Shown: in pieces, positions 7,692-16,245 of the stretch
Layout: each line of letters opens with the position of its first letter
Position numbering within the stretch: position 1 is the stretch's first letter
NCBI GenBank assembly: GCA_022340665.1
Contig: JAJDNM010000062.1
Coordinates: 1-64,000, forward strand
Reading direction: 5' to 3'
Length of the DNA: 64,000 nt
Source of the DNA: Acidobacteriota bacterium
GTDB lineage: Bacteria; Acidobacteriota; Thermoanaerobaculia; Thermoanaerobaculales; Sulfomarinibacteraceae
The notes under the pieces: model-generated
What the model was told of the DNA's origin: nothing
The model's input: only the letters and a program-made list of their open reading frames with translations
Databases searched by the model: none
Translations under genes and position numbers: made by a program

Positions 7692-7801
7692 GATTCTTAC
7701 CAGTGCACCCGGCAGCGCGCCACCCTTGACATCGGCGGCCTGTCGAGGCACAGTCGCCGTCGACCAGGGCTGCCTTCGGGCAGGCTCGATGCGGAGGCAA
7801 C

Positions 7802-8272
7802 ATGACGATTGATCTCGATTTTTCCAAGCTCTCGGGGAGCGACGTGCTCGACATGGCGATTGCCATCGAGGACGAGGCCACGATCTACTATGAGCAGCTC
7901 GCCGATTGGGTCGGGGACGACAATCCGGACGTCGTCGATTTCTTCAAGCGTATGGCTGTGCGTGAGAAGCGCCACCACGACCAGATCGTCGCGCTGCGTG
8001 ACCACCTGTTCGCCGAGGCTGTGAAGAGCCACGCCGACAAGGTCTCGTGGGCGGTCGAAGCTCCTGATGTCTACAAGGTGCCGGACGACGTCAATCTCCG
8101 ACAGGCGTTCGAGGTCGCGATGGACGCCGAGACGCGGGCCCACGACTTCTACGCCGGCGCCCTCGAGTACGCCACCGATGATCAGGTGACCGAGCTCTTC
8201 GAGGGCCTGCGCCAGGCCGAGGCGGATCACAAGCGAATGCTCAAGGAGGAGATGGAGAAGCGTCTGGTCTGA
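7802..8272 (+). CDS. Ferritin-like / rubrerythrin-family diiron protein
   Basis: 156 aa four-helix bundle. Likely metal ligands are E..Y in IEDEATIYYEQL, EKRHH in helix 2, ETRAHDFY in helix 3 and EADHKRM in helix 4, the E/ExxH pairs of ferritin-like diiron carboxylate proteins. There is no C-terminal rubredoxin CxxC domain, so it is not a full rubrerythrin. Expected role: iron handling or peroxide reduction in the cytoplasm. RBS GGAGG precedes the ATG and a small TTCG-loop hairpin lies in the leader. The gene is convergent with the Mth938-like gene, with only 34 nt between them, all of it repeat. Confidence 0.85.
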   Translation: MTIDLDFSKLSGSDVLDMAIAIEDEATIYYEQLADWVGDDNPDVVDFFKRMAVREKRHHDQIVALRDHLFAEAVKSHADKVSWAVEAPDVYKVPDDVNLRQAFEVAMDAETRAHDFYAGALEYATDDQVTELFEGLRQAEADHKRMLKEEMEKRLV

Positions 8273-8308
8273 ACGTTCAACCTTGGAACGTTTCAACGTG
8301 TGAACCTT
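8271..8308. repeat. Heptamer-word inverted element, AACGTTC dialect (fills a convergent gap)
   Basis: Words GAACGTTCAACC and GGAACGTTTCAAC form imperfect complementary arms. The element spans the whole gap between two convergent stop codons; TGA of the ferritin-like gene is its first word. It may act as a bidirectional terminator, although it has no T-run. Confidence 0.75.
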
Positions 8309-8654
8309 AGCAGGTGAGGTGGAGTGCAGCGGCGACGTCGCGGCCCTCGGCCGATAGCCGGTTGTAGCTGTCGACTGCTACGCCGGTCTTCTCGACCACC
8401 ACCTCCGAGCCGGCCCGTGCCAGCGCCTCCAACGTCTCGTCGAGCACTCTGACACGGCCGAAGTACCCCGTCCCGAGCACCACCACTTCCGGAGCGGCCG
8501 CGATCAACTCTCGCAAATCCTCGACGGCATAGACGTGGCCGCCCGCCGCACGCCACCACGGGCCCTTGACCCCGCCGCCGGCCAGGATCACATCTGCTGA
8601 AAACTCTCGTCCGTCGACCCAGATACGGCCAAACGAGTAGGCATCTATGTGCAT
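8307..8654 (-). CDS. Mth938-like domain protein (NDUFAF3/DUF498 family)
   Basis: 115 aa from the ATG at 8654; the longer open frame upstream is the shadow of the Usp gene. Family features: IDAYSFGRIWVDGREF at the start, the VVVLGTGYFGRV core and the C-terminal YNRLSAEGRDVAAALHLTC, typical of this small family whose bacterial function is unsettled (the human relative NDUFAF3 assists complex I assembly). It follows the Usp gene by 11 nt on the same strand, so they form a two-gene operon. Confidence 0.85.
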   Translation of the reverse strand: MHIDAYSFGRIWVDGREFSADVILAGGGVKGPWWRAAGGHVYAVEDLRELIAAAPEVVVLGTGYFGRVRVLDETLEALARAGSEVVVEKTGVAVDSYNRLSAEGRDVAAALHLTC

Positions 8655-8665
8655 GCCGCGCCTGA

Positions 8666-9145
8666 TCAACCGTAGGGAAAGACGACGGGATAGCGCGGGA
8701 TCATCAACTCGCGAGCCTTCTCCTGGTCCGCCTCCGTCGGGCGAACCGTTATCACGGTCGTCTCGAGGTCCCTGAGAAGGGCCAACGCAGTGCTTCCGAG
8801 GCCGACGTCGAGCGGTCCCCTCTTCGAGTGACTGCCAATCACGAGCACATCGGCGCCGACCTCTTCCATATGAGCGAGAATCTCTCGGCTCGGCTTGCCC
8901 TTGCGAATTCGTGTCTCGACCTCGAGGCCTTTCGACCTGAGAGGCTCGGCATAACGGTCCATCTTTTCTTCCATCGTCTCGACATCGGGCAGCAGCTCTA
9001 CCGGTGCCTCCACCGACAACACCGATACAGGAGCGTCGTAGGCGACCGCAACCACCTCTGCGAGGTCCCGAATCCTGGCCGCGATCGGGGTGATGTCGAG
9101 GTAGCGTTGCAGCGCCGCTGCTACACAGATCTTCTCGTAAACCAT
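8666..9145 (-). CDS. Universal stress protein, single UspA domain
   Basis: 159 aa from the ATG at 9145, supported by GGGAGGA 4 nt upstream. One UspA domain: start KICVAAAL, then DVLVIGSHSKRGPLDVGLGSTA, matching the G-2x-G-9x-G(S/T) nucleotide-binding loop, and a final VITVRP strand. Role in the family: stress survival, often ATP-binding. A terminator-like hairpin lies on the same strand 68 nt upstream of this start, so expression may be attenuated. The Mth938-like gene follows after 11 nt. Confidence 0.9.
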   Translation of the reverse strand: MVYEKICVAAALQRYLDITPIAARIRDLAEVVAVAYDAPVSVLSVEAPVELLPDVETMEEKMDRYAEPLRSKGLEVETRIRKGKPSREILAHMEEVGADVLVIGSHSKRGPLDVGLGSTALALLRDLETTVITVRPTEADQEKARELMIPRYPVVFPYG

Positions 9146-9212
9146 GGTCCTCCCTATGCATTCATCATATCTCGAAGCAGGCACAAATCCTGAAGACACA
9201 GCTGAGGGTGCG

Positions 9213-9239
9213 AAAAAACTCCCGTGCTCGCGACACGGG
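9213..9239 (-). terminator. Rho-independent terminator or leader attenuator upstream of the Usp gene
   Basis: Read on the minus strand: stem CCCGTG/CACGGG (9221-9226 with 9234-9239, 7-nt loop) followed within two bases by six T. It points toward the Usp start at 9145, yet no minus-strand gene lies upstream of it: the next gene, at 9317, is on the plus strand. Hence it either ends antisense or sRNA transcription or attenuates the Usp operon. Confidence 0.65.
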
Positions 9240-9316
9240 CGACCGAACAGGCAGATATCGAGTCCTGTCGTTTTCGGAGAATCCAGGCATTTGTTCTACA
9301 CTGTTGGATTGTGGAT

Positions 9317-11140
9317 ATGGAACGCTTCGGAAAATACATCCTGGTCGACAAAATCTCCTCTGGGGGTATGGCCGACGTCTATCGGGCAAAGGTGCTCGGA
9401 ATTCGCGGCTTCACCAAAACGGTGGCGATCAAGCGGATTCACCCTCACCTCCTCGAACGAAAGAGGTTTCTTAGGATGTTCACGGACGAGGCGAAGATCG
9501 CATCTCGCCTCGTCCACCCGAACATCGTTCAGATCTACGACCTCGGCGAGGCCGACGGGACGCCCTATATCGCGATGGAGTATGTGCCCGGGCGCGACCT
9601 GTTTCGAGTTCTCCAACGCCTCGGATCCCTCGACCGGCGGTGCCCGTGGCGGCTGGCCACCAAGATTGTCAAGGAGGTCTGCACCGGTCTCCAATTTGCA
9701 CACGACTTTCGTTCACCGGACGGACAGCCCCAGGAGATCGTCCACCGCGACGTCAGCCCGCGGAACATCATCATCACATACAACGGTGAGATCAAGCTGA
9801 CTGACTTCGGGGTGGCGAGGGCGCGTGATCGTGAGGAGCACACCGAGCACGGAGTCATCAAAGGCAAGGTTCGGTACCTGAGCCCTGAGGCGGCCTACGC
9901 CAAAGAAGTGGACCGGCGTTCAGACCTGTTCTCCCTCGGGATCGTCTTCGGTGAGATGTTGCTGATGGCCCCGCTCCGTACCGGCGACAACGAAATGGCT
10001 ATGCTGCTCGACATCCGCAAGGGCGAGTTTGACCGCAAGCGTTTCAACACGATTCCAAAACCCCTGCGGTCAGTTCTCGAAAGGGCTCTCGAGGTCGAAC
10101 GGGACGACCGGTTCCCCACGGCGGTGGATTTTGCCGAAACCCTCGAGGCGAAGTCCGACGAAAACTCGGCACCGATGAGCGAAGCGGAGGTCGCGACCTT
10201 CATGCACTCGCTCTTCGCAGACGACATTGAACAGGAGAAGCTGAGGGACGACGAGGTTGAAAAGGAGCTGCGCAGGGTTCCTGGAGACGACGATATTCTC
10301 CAGAGGGCGGCTGCAAGTGGCACCCCCAGGGCGCCCTCGGGCTCCCTCAAGAACCCTCTCAATATCTTCGCCGCGAGGGGCGCAGGCCCGGTGGCGGTGC
10401 CCGCCGTTGATGCGGTTGACAAGAGACCCCCTCAAGCGACCAAGGAGGGGCTGCTGCACGAGAGTTCGTTGTGCAGGGTGCTGCATCAGATAGCGGATGG
10501 TTCGGTGACCGGAATCCTCGATTTTCACCGCGACCCGATCAAGAAATCGATCCAGTTCGAGAACGGAAACCCAGTGTTCGCAGACTCGAACATCGAAAGT
10601 GAGCTGTTCGGCGAGCACCTCGTCGCGCAGGGCGTTTTGTCGCGAGGTCAGCACGGCGAGACGCTTGACTTCGCGGCAAGGAAAGGGCTGCGATTCACTG
10701 AGGCGTTGCTGGCCCTCAACGCCTGCACCCCCAACGTGCTGTTTCAGCAGCTCGGGGGTCAGGTTCGCAACCGTATTCTCGATCTCTTCAGCTGGATCAC
10801 GGGTTCGTTCGAGCTCTATGAAGACGCGCCGATCACACAATCAGGCCTCCCACTGAATCTCCGCACCCACACGTTGATTCACGAGGGAGTCCAGGAGCGA
10901 CTCCCGCTGGTGGTCGTGCGCCGTTTCATGGAGGGCCGCACTCCTCAAACGGTACTGCGGGTACCGGGCAGCATCCCCGCGGACCTCCAGCTTTCCGGTC
11001 GACAACAGCGGATCCTGCGCACCATCGAAGCCGAAGAGACGACCGTCGAAGAATTGGTCCGGCAGGAGAAGGACGAGGAGTGGCTGCTGCGCCTCCTCTT
11101 CATGCTGCACGAGATCCAGCGCATCGTTTTCCGTGACTAA
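9317..11140 (+). CDS. Ser/Thr protein kinase with C-terminal DUF4388 (PATAN) domain
   Basis: 607 aa from the ATG at 9317. Eukaryotic-type kinase at about 6-265: glycine loop KISSGGMADVY, K39, HRDVSPRN (D145, N150) and DFG (D163). All catalytic residues are present, so it should be active. A charged, Pro-rich linker (about 290-370) leads to a PATAN/DUF4388 domain at about 375-490 (SVTGILDFHRDPIKKSIQF, then NGNPVFADS), a domain found with two-component and gliding regulators. The final 115 residues are uncharacterised and helical. No transmembrane segment is seen, so it is cytosolic. It is transcribed alone and divergent from the Usp operon; its targets are unknown. Confidence 0.9.
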   Translation: MERFGKYILVDKISSGGMADVYRAKVLGIRGFTKTVAIKRIHPHLLERKRFLRMFTDEAKIASRLVHPNIVQIYDLGEADGTPYIAMEYVPGRDLFRVLQRLGSLDRRCPWRLATKIVKEVCTGLQFAHDFRSPDGQPQEIVHRDVSPRNIIITYNGEIKLTDFGVARARDREEHTEHGVIKGKVRYLSPEAAYAKEVDRRSDLFSLGIVFGEMLLMAPLRTGDNEMAMLLDIRKGEFDRKRFNTIPKPLRSVLERALEVERDDRFPTAVDFAETLEAKSDENSAPMSEAEVATFMHSLFADDIEQEKLRDDEVEKELRRVPGDDDILQRAAASGTPRAPSGSLKNPLNIFAARGAGPVAVPAVDAVDKRPPQATKEGLLHESSLCRVLHQIADGSVTGILDFHRDPIKKSIQFENGNPVFADSNIESELFGEHLVAQGVLSRGQHGETLDFAARKGLRFTEALLALNACTPNVLFQQLGGQVRNRILDLFSWITGSFELYEDAPITQSGLPLNLRTHTLIHEGVQERLPLVVVRRFMEGRTPQTVLRVPGSIPADLQLSGRQQRILRTIEAEETTVEELVRQEKDEEWLLRLLFMLHEIQRIVFRD

Positions 11141-11165
11141 CGCGACGTCTGGCGCATCCACGTGA

Positions 11166-11278
11166 GAGCCGCAAAGACGCGAAGAGCGCAAAGAAGATCA
11201 TTTGTGTTTCCGAAACGAAATGGGATTCCTTTGCGCGGCCTCTGCGATCTTCGCGCAGTTGGCGGTTCAAAAACCGCG
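11166..11278. repeat. Inverted word-repeat element, CGCAAAGA dialect
   Basis: Left arm 11166-11198 is words of the GCCGCAAAGACGCGAAG type (about 9 nt). Right arm 11228-11268 (TTTGCGCGG..CTTCGCGC..GGCGGTT) is its approximate reverse complement. The arms flank a 29-nt centre, and a perfect GCGGTT/AACCGC hairpin with a CAAA loop ends the element (11262-11277). It lies between two tandem genes. Confidence 0.8.
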
Positions 11279-11292
11279 GCTAACTTATATTC

Positions 11293-13497
11293 GTGGCGAT
11301 GGGGCATTTCGAGTCGAAGAAGCTGTTGGTCTGGGGAATGGCAGCGATCCTCCTGTGGCTCGTGGCCGGGGTCATCGATCGCCGGACTGAGATCCAGGTC
11401 AGCACATTCGGCCAACGGCTCCAACTCGAGGTTGCCGGCGCGACCCTCTCGGCCCCAATCGCCTTTGACCATCTGACGTCGATCGAAATTCGTGCGATGG
11501 ATTCCATCGATCCTTTGCGCGGAGTCGAACTCACCATCGAGGACTCCCGGGGCGAGGTCATGCGTCGGCGCCTGCCACGGAGGTTCCAGTTCCCGGCCGG
11601 CGACATCGTCCCCGTCGGTGACTGGGAGCTCGACGAGCTCGCCGGTTACGGTCCGGTGTGGCGAACCGTGGCGGAAGTGGAAGGACCATTCACGCTCACC
11701 GCCTCCTTCCGTGGCAGGTTTCACCACGACCTCGAGGTGATCCTGCACGGGGAACCCGGCGTATCAGTTGCGGCTCGGCGGGGGTTGATCAACAACGACG
11801 CGTTCATTCGCACGGCCGGCGGTGTGACCCTGGCGTCTGCGAGCATCGACCCGACGCCGCTGGCAGATTCGGGCGCCATTGCCGCCAGTGCACTCAGGGC
11901 GGTGGCCGTCGCCTGCCTCTTGATATCGGTCTTCACGGTCATTGGATCTTCTCGGTCATCCTCCACGCCCGTAGCTTCGAAACCCTCGAACATGTTGCCG
12001 TTGGCCTTCGCCCTAGCCGTAGGAGCCATGGGCATCTCGATCTGGATGGCGACGAGTGTTCTGGAATGTCTCCCCCACCTTCCGGATTCGGTGACCTATC
12101 TCCTGCAGGCGCGTTGGATGCTCGACGGTGCACTGTGGGGATCTGTGTCGACTGCTCAGGACGGGCTCACCGTGCCATTCACCTACGTCCTCGGCGATCG
12201 TTGGCTCGGGCACTATCCCCCGGGTTGGCCCTTCCTGATGGCGATCGGCCTCGCACTTGGAGCACCGTGGCTGGTGGCACCGGTTCTCGGCGGAATCTTC
12301 GTGATGCTCCTCTACCTCACCGGTCGCGAGCTCGATCGACCGTCCACCGGTTTGGTCGCCGCGTCGCTCGGCCTGCTGTCACCGATGGTTCGCATTATTT
12401 TCAGCAGTATGCTGTCGCATGCGGCTGCCGCCACTCTCATTCTCGCGGGCCTCTGGTTGTTCCTCATATCACGCCGGACCGGGGGATGGTCGCCAGCCGC
12501 CATTTCGGGGGCGTGCTTCGGATTGGCCTTCGGGATCCGGCCCCTTTCTACAATGGCTGCGGCCGTTCCCGTGGCAGCCGCTTGCGGCGCCGTCTTCCTG
12601 ATGCGCCACCGATCCGCCTCACGAACGCCGGCGATCGGTTGGTTTGCCGGGGCCGTTGTGGCGGCCCTGCCCACTCTGGCCGCCAATCTCGCCATCACCG
12701 GCAACGCTTTTGCGTTTCCCTATTCGCTGGCCGGCAAGTCGATGTATCTCCCATCGAATCTGCCGTTCGGGATCCGCAATCTCGACGTTCTGTTGTACAC
12801 AGCCGGCAATGTGTTGCACGGCTGGGGCTGGCCATACTTCCATGGACCATTCTGGGTAGCTCTCGCGTTTGCCTTCGGCCTGTTGCCGTTCCTGCTCCGC
12901 CGGCAAACGGCAACCGACCTTCTCCTGGCGATGGTGATCGGATCCGTGGCGATTGCCCATCTCGGCAGTCGCGGCCACGGTCTCCACGGCTTTGGCCCGC
13001 GATACCTCTTCGAGGTGTTCGGCCCCCTCTTGCTGCTCAATGCGAGGGGTTTCACCGAGCTCGCACGCCATGGTCGTCAGGGGGCCCACTCGGGCAGTCG
13101 GGCCGCCACAGCGATCGCAGCGGGCCTGTTTGTGGTCCTGTGCGGCTTCGCCGCAGCTGCCCTCCCGCAGCGGCTCGCCCTCTATCACGGTTACAACGGG
13201 ATCGACGGGTCTCTCGAACAGCAGATTATGGAGGCAGGTCTCGAGCGGGCTCTGATTCTGCTGCCCAAAGGAGATTGGCGTGGCTGGGCGATGGCGTCTC
13301 GGATGATCGATCCAGCGCCTGATGCCGACCTGATCTTCCTCCAGGCCGAGCCTAAGGACGCGGTGGTCACCCAGGTCGCCGGTGGCCGCCCGATCTTCGC
13401 CTGGCGCGACGGCCGGCTGATTGAAGTCAAGCATTTTGTCAACATTGTCGAGGCCCAAGCCGACTCATGTCGCCCTGGCCCCGACCACCCTCCCTGA
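11293..13497 (+). CDS. Polytopic membrane protein, ArnT/PMT-like glycosyltransferase
   Basis: 734 aa; starts GTG 11293 or ATG 11299 (two codons later). One hydrophobic segment at the N-terminus (about 11-25) is followed by a soluble, beta-rich region to about 195. Then come many membrane helices with the luminal loop LPDSVTYLLQARWMLDG, which resembles the acidic first loop of GT-C lipid-dependent glycosyltransferases (ArnT, PMT, GT39/GT83), and HYPPGWPFLMAIG. The C-terminal 90 residues are soluble. It probably transfers sugar from a polyprenyl carrier to an envelope acceptor. The large N-terminal domain before the GT-C core is unusual for ArnT. No partner gene adjoins it. Confidence 0.7.
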   Translation: MAMGHFESKKLLVWGMAAILLWLVAGVIDRRTEIQVSTFGQRLQLEVAGATLSAPIAFDHLTSIEIRAMDSIDPLRGVELTIEDSRGEVMRRRLPRRFQFPAGDIVPVGDWELDELAGYGPVWRTVAEVEGPFTLTASFRGRFHHDLEVILHGEPGVSVAARRGLINNDAFIRTAGGVTLASASIDPTPLADSGAIAASALRAVAVACLLISVFTVIGSSRSSSTPVASKPSNMLPLAFALAVGAMGISIWMATSVLECLPHLPDSVTYLLQARWMLDGALWGSVSTAQDGLTVPFTYVLGDRWLGHYPPGWPFLMAIGLALGAPWLVAPVLGGIFVMLLYLTGRELDRPSTGLVAASLGLLSPMVRIIFSSMLSHAAAATLILAGLWLFLISRRTGGWSPAAISGACFGLAFGIRPLSTMAAAVPVAAACGAVFLMRHRSASRTPAIGWFAGAVVAALPTLAANLAITGNAFAFPYSLAGKSMYLPSNLPFGIRNLDVLLYTAGNVLHGWGWPYFHGPFWVALAFAFGLLPFLLRRQTATDLLLAMVIGSVAIAHLGSRGHGLHGFGPRYLFEVFGPLLLLNARGFTELARHGRQGAHSGSRAATAIAAGLFVVLCGFAAAALPQRLALYHGYNGIDGSLEQQIMEAGLERALILLPKGDWRGWAMASRMIDPAPDADLIFLQAEPKDAVVTQVAGGRPIFAWRDGRLIEVKHFVNIVEAQADSCRPGPDHPP

Positions 13498-13603
13498 TTG
13501 AACCGCAAAGACGCAAAGGCCGCAAATAAAATCCCCGGTGTATCCGAACTCAATTGCATAGCTTCGCGCGGACTTAGCGACCTTGGCGGTCCTGGCGGCT
13601 CGT
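13498..13603. repeat. Inverted word-repeat element, CGCAAAGA dialect (second copy)
   Basis: Left arm 13499-13532 (AACCGCAAAGACGCAAAGG words) begins right after the stop codon of the membrane protein. Right arm 13561-13602 (GCGCGGACTTAGCGACC..GGCGG) is its approximate reverse complement. It shares words and architecture with the copy at 11166-11278, including a centre with GTnTnTCCGAA-like text. Confidence 0.8.
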
Positions 13604-13658
13604 AAACACGCGGGTTGAACTTGAATCTCGAATCTTGGACCAGCATGATTGGCGAACG

Positions 13659-14618
13659 ATGAACGGCGTGACGAAATCCTGGCGCGCGGGCTATGTGCGG
13701 CTCCTGAAGAATGGTGAGCTCGAGCAACGGGCACAAAAGCTTGGTGCCATGCTGACCGACTGTGAAGTATGCCCTCGCTCGTGCAGGGTGGATCGGCGCC
13801 GCGATGTCGGCGAGTGCGCCACCGGCTCCGACGCCGTCATCGCGTCCTGGAACCCGCACCACGGAGAAGAACCTGTCATTTCCTGCAGACGCGGTTCGGG
13901 GACCGTCTTCCTCGCCAACTGCAACCTTCGCTGTGTCTTTTGCCAGAACCACGACATCTCCCAGCAGCCACGTTCGTTTGCAGGGCAGTCCATCGCCGAC
14001 GAGGAGCTCGCCTCCATCTTCCTCGAACTCCAGGATCGCGGCTGCCACAACATCAACTGGGTCTCCCCATCGCATCAGGTTCCGCAGCTCGTACGGGCCC
14101 TACAGGTGGCCGCGACCCGCGGCCTCTCGATTCCGATCGTCTACAACACGAACGGGTATGATTCGGTCGAGACTCTGCGGCTGCTCGACGGCATCGTCGA
14201 CATCTACATGCCGGACCTCAAGTACGCGGATCCCGAAACGGGGCGGCGGCTGTCAACCGTCGGGGACTATCCAACTCATGCGCGCAGGGCGCTGGTCGAG
14301 ATGTTCCGCCAGATAGGTAGCGAATGGGAGCTCGGCCCCGAGGGTGAGCTGAGGCGTGGTCTGTTGGTGAGGATGTTGGTCCTCCCGGGCGACCTCGCCG
14401 GCATCGAGGAAAATCTCGCATGGATCGCCTCTACGCTGTCGCCCGAAGTCGCAATCTCCCTCCTTGCACAGTACCGGCCAGCCCACCGAGCACTGCGCTC
14501 GCCGGACCTCGGCGACATCGCCCGCGGAATCAACCGCGAGGAATGGCGGAGTGCGGTCACGGCGCTCGAAAAGAACATGAGTGGCGATCGGCATCATGTG
14601 CAAGGAGTGTGGCTTTGA
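13659..14618 (+). CDS. Radical SAM protein, pyruvate formate-lyase-activase-like (PflX/YjjW type)
   Basis: 319 aa from ATG 13659; an in-frame TTG at 13635 is an alternative. The radical SAM cluster motif CNLRCVFCQNHD is near residue 88. Before it an N-terminal cysteine set (CEVCPRSCRVDR..GEC) resembles the extra metal-binding region of PflA-like proteins that act alone. TNGYDS, DIYMPDLKYAD and RMLVLPGD are the SAM-binding barrel strands of this group. No glycyl-radical enzyme lies nearby, so the substrate is unknown. The stop TGA is part of a TTTTGAA repeat word. Confidence 0.88.
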   Translation: MNGVTKSWRAGYVRLLKNGELEQRAQKLGAMLTDCEVCPRSCRVDRRRDVGECATGSDAVIASWNPHHGEEPVISCRRGSGTVFLANCNLRCVFCQNHDISQQPRSFAGQSIADEELASIFLELQDRGCHNINWVSPSHQVPQLVRALQVAATRGLSIPIVYNTNGYDSVETLRLLDGIVDIYMPDLKYADPETGRRLSTVGDYPTHARRALVEMFRQIGSEWELGPEGELRRGLLVRMLVLPGDLAGIEENLAWIASTLSPEVAISLLAQYRPAHRALRSPDLGDIARGINREEWRSAVTALEKNMSGDRHHVQGVWL

Positions 14619-14686
14619 ATTTTGAATTATGAGTTTTGAGTTTTGAATTCCTACCCACCTCCGCGAAATACGGGAGGAAGGGCGGG
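14614..14686. repeat. Heptamer-word element, TTTTGAA dialect with GC hairpin
   Basis: Words TTTTGAA, TTATGAG, TTTTGAG, TTTTGAA at 7-nt spacing start in the radical SAM stop codon, followed by CCTACCCACCTCC..GGGAGG..GGGCGGG, a GC-rich hairpin. A similar CCnACCC...GGGnGG centre occurs in the copies at 21572 and 25819. The rest of the convergent gap (14687-14797) contains small inverted strings (GCGCCGGAGGCGC, GCCGCGAAGCGGC). Confidence 0.75.
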
Positions 14687-14797
14687 TTTTCCGAGCGCCG
14701 GAGGCGCGACAGATGTTTAGCCCCAGTTTCATGGGCCTCCAAATCCTCGAGCCGCGAAGCGGCGACAGAGATCCGGCTTCGACCACGGCGAGGCGAC

Positions 14798-16204
14798 CTA
14801 ACGCGCTCGCTTCCTCGGGCCGGTCATCTTCTCGGGGTCGAGGACTGCTGTCATTTCCTCCTCCGTCAGAAGACCCTTCTCGCGCACCAGTTCGACGATC
14901 CCACGTCCGGTTTCGAGGGCCTCCTTGGCGAGCTCGGTCGTGGCATCGTAGCCGAGCACCGGGTTGAGGGCGGTCACGACGCCGATGCTGCGCTCTATGT
15001 ACTCGCGGCACACATCGGTGTTCGCAGTGATGCCGTCGACGCAATGAACCCGCAGGGTCGATGCAGCATTCATGAACATTGTCTGCGACTCGAGAATGCA
15101 GTCCGCAATCACCGGCTCCATGACGTTGAGCTCGAGCTGGCCAGCTTCCGCAGCCAGGGTCACCGCCAGGTCATTGCCGATCGCACGGAAGCACACCTGG
15201 TTGACGACCTCGGGAATCACCGGGTTGACCTTGCCAGGCATGATCGACGACCCGGGCTGCAGGCGAGGGAGATTGATCTCGTTGATCCCGGCCCTCGGGC
15301 CGGAGGACAGCAAGCGGAGATCGTTGCAGATCTTTGACAGCTTGATGGCAACGCTCTTCTGGCAGGCCGAGTAGAGCACGAACGGCTGTGTGTCCTGCGT
15401 AGCCTCCACCAGGTCCGGCGCGAGCCGGATCGCCTTGCCGGTGATCTCGACGAGATGTTCGACACAGCGCTCCGCGTAGCCTTCTGGTGCGTTGAGTCCG
15501 GTGCCGATGGCAGTGCCGCCCATGTTGACCTCGAGCAGCGTCTCCTCGCACTCGGAAAGTGCGTCGATCTCGTTGTCGAGGCTCTCCGCCCAGGCATCGA
15601 ACTCCTGGCCGAGTGTCATCGGGACGGCGTCTTGAAGCTGGGTTCGACCCATTTTGAGCACACCCGCAAACTCCTCCCCCTTCGTTCGAAGGGCCGCCAC
15701 CAGTGCTCGAAGTTCGCAGACGAGACGCGTGTTGCCGAGCGCGATGGCGACGTGCAGAGCGCTCGGATAGACGTCATTGGTGGACTGCGAGCAGTTGACG
15801 TGGTCGTGTGGATCGCAGTGTGCGTACTCGCCCTTGGCATGACCCATCAGCTCGAGTGCACGGTTGGCGATGACCTCGTTGGCGTTCATGTTGGTCGAGG
15901 TGCCGGCTCCGCCCTGAATCACGTCGACCGGAAACTGGTCGTGGAGCGCACCATCGATGATCTCGCGGCACGCGCCTTCGATGCCCTCGAGAACGCTGGC
16001 GGATAGTCTGCCGCATTCGTGGTTGGCGCGCGCCGCCGCGAGCTTGACCATGGCGAGGGCCCGAATGAGTTCCGGGTACTGACTGATCGGAACCCCCGTG
16101 ATGTGAAAGTTTTCGATCGCCCGCTGCGTCTGAATGCCGTAGTAGGCGTCGGTCGGCACGGCCTTCTCACCGAGCAGATCATGTTCGATTCGGGATGAGG
16201 GCAT
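14798..16204 (-). CDS. aspA: Aspartate ammonia-lyase
   Basis: 468 aa, the usual length. Catalyses aspartate to fumarate plus ammonia. It starts RIEHDLLGEKAVPTDAYYG as in AspA; the fumarate-lyase signature GSSIMPGKVNP contains the catalytic Ser, and GGAGTSTNMNANEVIANRA and DHVNCSQSTNDV supply the other active-site segments. Fumarase class II is the nearest alternative, but the N-terminal sequence favours AspA. It stands alone: convergent with the radical SAM gene and divergent from polA across a long repeat. Confidence 0.92.
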   Translation of the reverse strand: MPSSRIEHDLLGEKAVPTDAYYGIQTQRAIENFHITGVPISQYPELIRALAMVKLAAARANHECGRLSASVLEGIEGACREIIDGALHDQFPVDVIQGGAGTSTNMNANEVIANRALELMGHAKGEYAHCDPHDHVNCSQSTNDVYPSALHVAIALGNTRLVCELRALVAALRTKGEEFAGVLKMGRTQLQDAVPMTLGQEFDAWAESLDNEIDALSECEETLLEVNMGGTAIGTGLNAPEGYAERCVEHLVEITGKAIRLAPDLVEATQDTQPFVLYSACQKSVAIKLSKICNDLRLLSSGPRAGINEINLPRLQPGSSIMPGKVNPVIPEVVNQVCFRAIGNDLAVTLAAEAGQLELNVMEPVIADCILESQTMFMNAASTLRVHCVDGITANTDVCREYIERSIGVVTALNPVLGYDATTELAKEALETGRGIVELVREKGLLTEEEMTAVLDPEKMTGPRKRAR

Positions 16205-16245
16205 GTCGAAGCCTCCAGGTTCGGGATAGGAGCCTTATAGCACGT

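Noticed and set aside
11658-13322. 554-codon plus-strand frame inside the membrane glycosyltransferase gene
   Set aside because: Arg/Ser/Pro-rich out-of-frame translation, while the main frame shows proper membrane helices.
14687-14797. Possible small RNA or gene between the radical SAM and aspA genes
   Set aside because: Only short inverted strings are visible, with no promoter, terminator or coding character.
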